Source: Microtetraspora niveoalba (lineage in GTDB: Bacteria; Actinomycetota; Actinomycetes; Streptosporangiales; Streptosporangiaceae). From it: 51,502 bases of DNA. The notes beneath the pieces were generated by a model. It ran no database searches. It saw only the letters and a list, made by a program, of their open reading frames with translations, and had not been told where the DNA came from. Positions 51,312-51,502 of the stretch are shown here, piece after piece. The stretch spans positions 28,809-80,310 of the forward strand of contig NZ_BBYM01000039.1 of the NCBI RefSeq assembly GCF_001570405.1, in the 5' to 3' direction. Each line of letters opens with the position of its first letter. Within the stretch, counting starts at the first letter, position 1. The position numbers and the translations under genes are program-made.

Positions 51312-51502
51312 AGCGGTAAGTGAAGCGAATGTAACGCCCCGGAGCGGATGGCTCGGTTTCGAGTCTGAGGTGATGGTGGTCGCGTCCGTTTCTTGAGAAC
51401 TCAACAGTGTGCTAAAAGCCAGTGCATGATGCACAACCCCGTCCTTGCCCGCACTCATTGCGGTGTGGGGGGATGGATTCCTTTGGTTGACATTCATGTG
51501 AA
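51312..51502 (+). other. 5' leader of a ribosomal RNA operon (16S gene beyond the edge)
   Basis: TTCTTGAGAACTCAACAGTG (51390-51409) followed by GTGC is the characteristic pre-16S leader sequence of actinobacteria, which lies shortly upstream of the 16S gene and takes part in boxA antitermination and RNase III processing. The window stops before the mature 16S 5' end. No protein gene is present here. Confidence 0.85.

Noticed and set aside
51199-51396. Short ORF in the rRNA promoter region
   Set aside because: It lies across the rrn promoter and leader; no ribosome site and no family similarity.

Overview
The window (about 51.5 kb, roughly 70% G+C, strong G/C third-position bias, many GTG and some TTG starts) is chromosomal DNA of a high-GC actinomycete. 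Gene content and protein style point to the Streptosporangiales (Streptosporangiaceae-like), but no species can be named from the sequence alone. There is no phage, integrated plasmid, intact IS element, CRISPR array or tRNA gene that I can see.

Region 1 (1-6.0 kb, minus strand): the 5' part of a XerC-type recombinase (cut by the window edge), dprA, the ComM/YifB AAA+ ATPase and yraN, followed by folD coupled to a cyclodeaminase/cyclohydrolase gene. The FolD protein lacks the lysine needed for cyclohydrolase activity, which the coupled gene may supply. Region 2 (6.1-9.7 kb): a family III CoA-transferase and a divergently controlled MFS exporter/ArsR pair with a double operator. Region 3 (9.8-15.8 kb): the conserved rpsB-tsf-pyrH-frr-cdsA-rlmN block, with stem-loops between rpsB and tsf and a 23-bp palindrome between frr and cdsA.

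Region 4 (15.8-25.5 kb): an ABC ATPase/permease pair, a two-domain DivIVA-like protein, a secreted M1 aminopeptidase, a PucR regulator, an MHYT-domain membrane protein, an NCS1 permease and a KynB-type cyclase. Region 5 (25.0-32.9 kb): a polyamine (putrescine-type) uptake and oxidation unit: Lrp/AsnC regulator, aminoaldehyde dehydrogenase, PotABCD-like ABC transporter and PuuB-like FAD oxidase, closed by a bidirectional terminator. Region 6 (32.9-36.5 kb, minus strand): a DUF998-like membrane protein, a phosphotriesterase-family protein that has lost most metal ligands, and a propionyl/acetyl-CoA synthetase, probably one operon.

Region 7 (36.5-43.4 kb): oxidoreductases (SDR, BBE-like FAD enzyme, NAD(P)-binding protein) with a LacI-type operator, a LeuE-like exporter, and an SBP56/methanethiol oxidase gene coupled to a histidine-containing membrane protein gene. 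Region 8 (43.4-45.6 kb): a decayed area containing a frameshifted pentapeptide-repeat-like remnant, an ATP-grasp peptide ligase of the graspetide (TgmB/MvdD) type and a truncated ABC-ATPase remnant. Region 9 (45.6-50.9 kb): a secreted GH18 chitinase with its terminator and a 14-bp tandem repeat, a small membrane protein, a GT-C mannosyltransferase-like protein, a hypothetical protein and an AI-2E family transporter. The window ends in the promoter/leader of a ribosomal RNA operon; the 16S gene lies just beyond the right edge.
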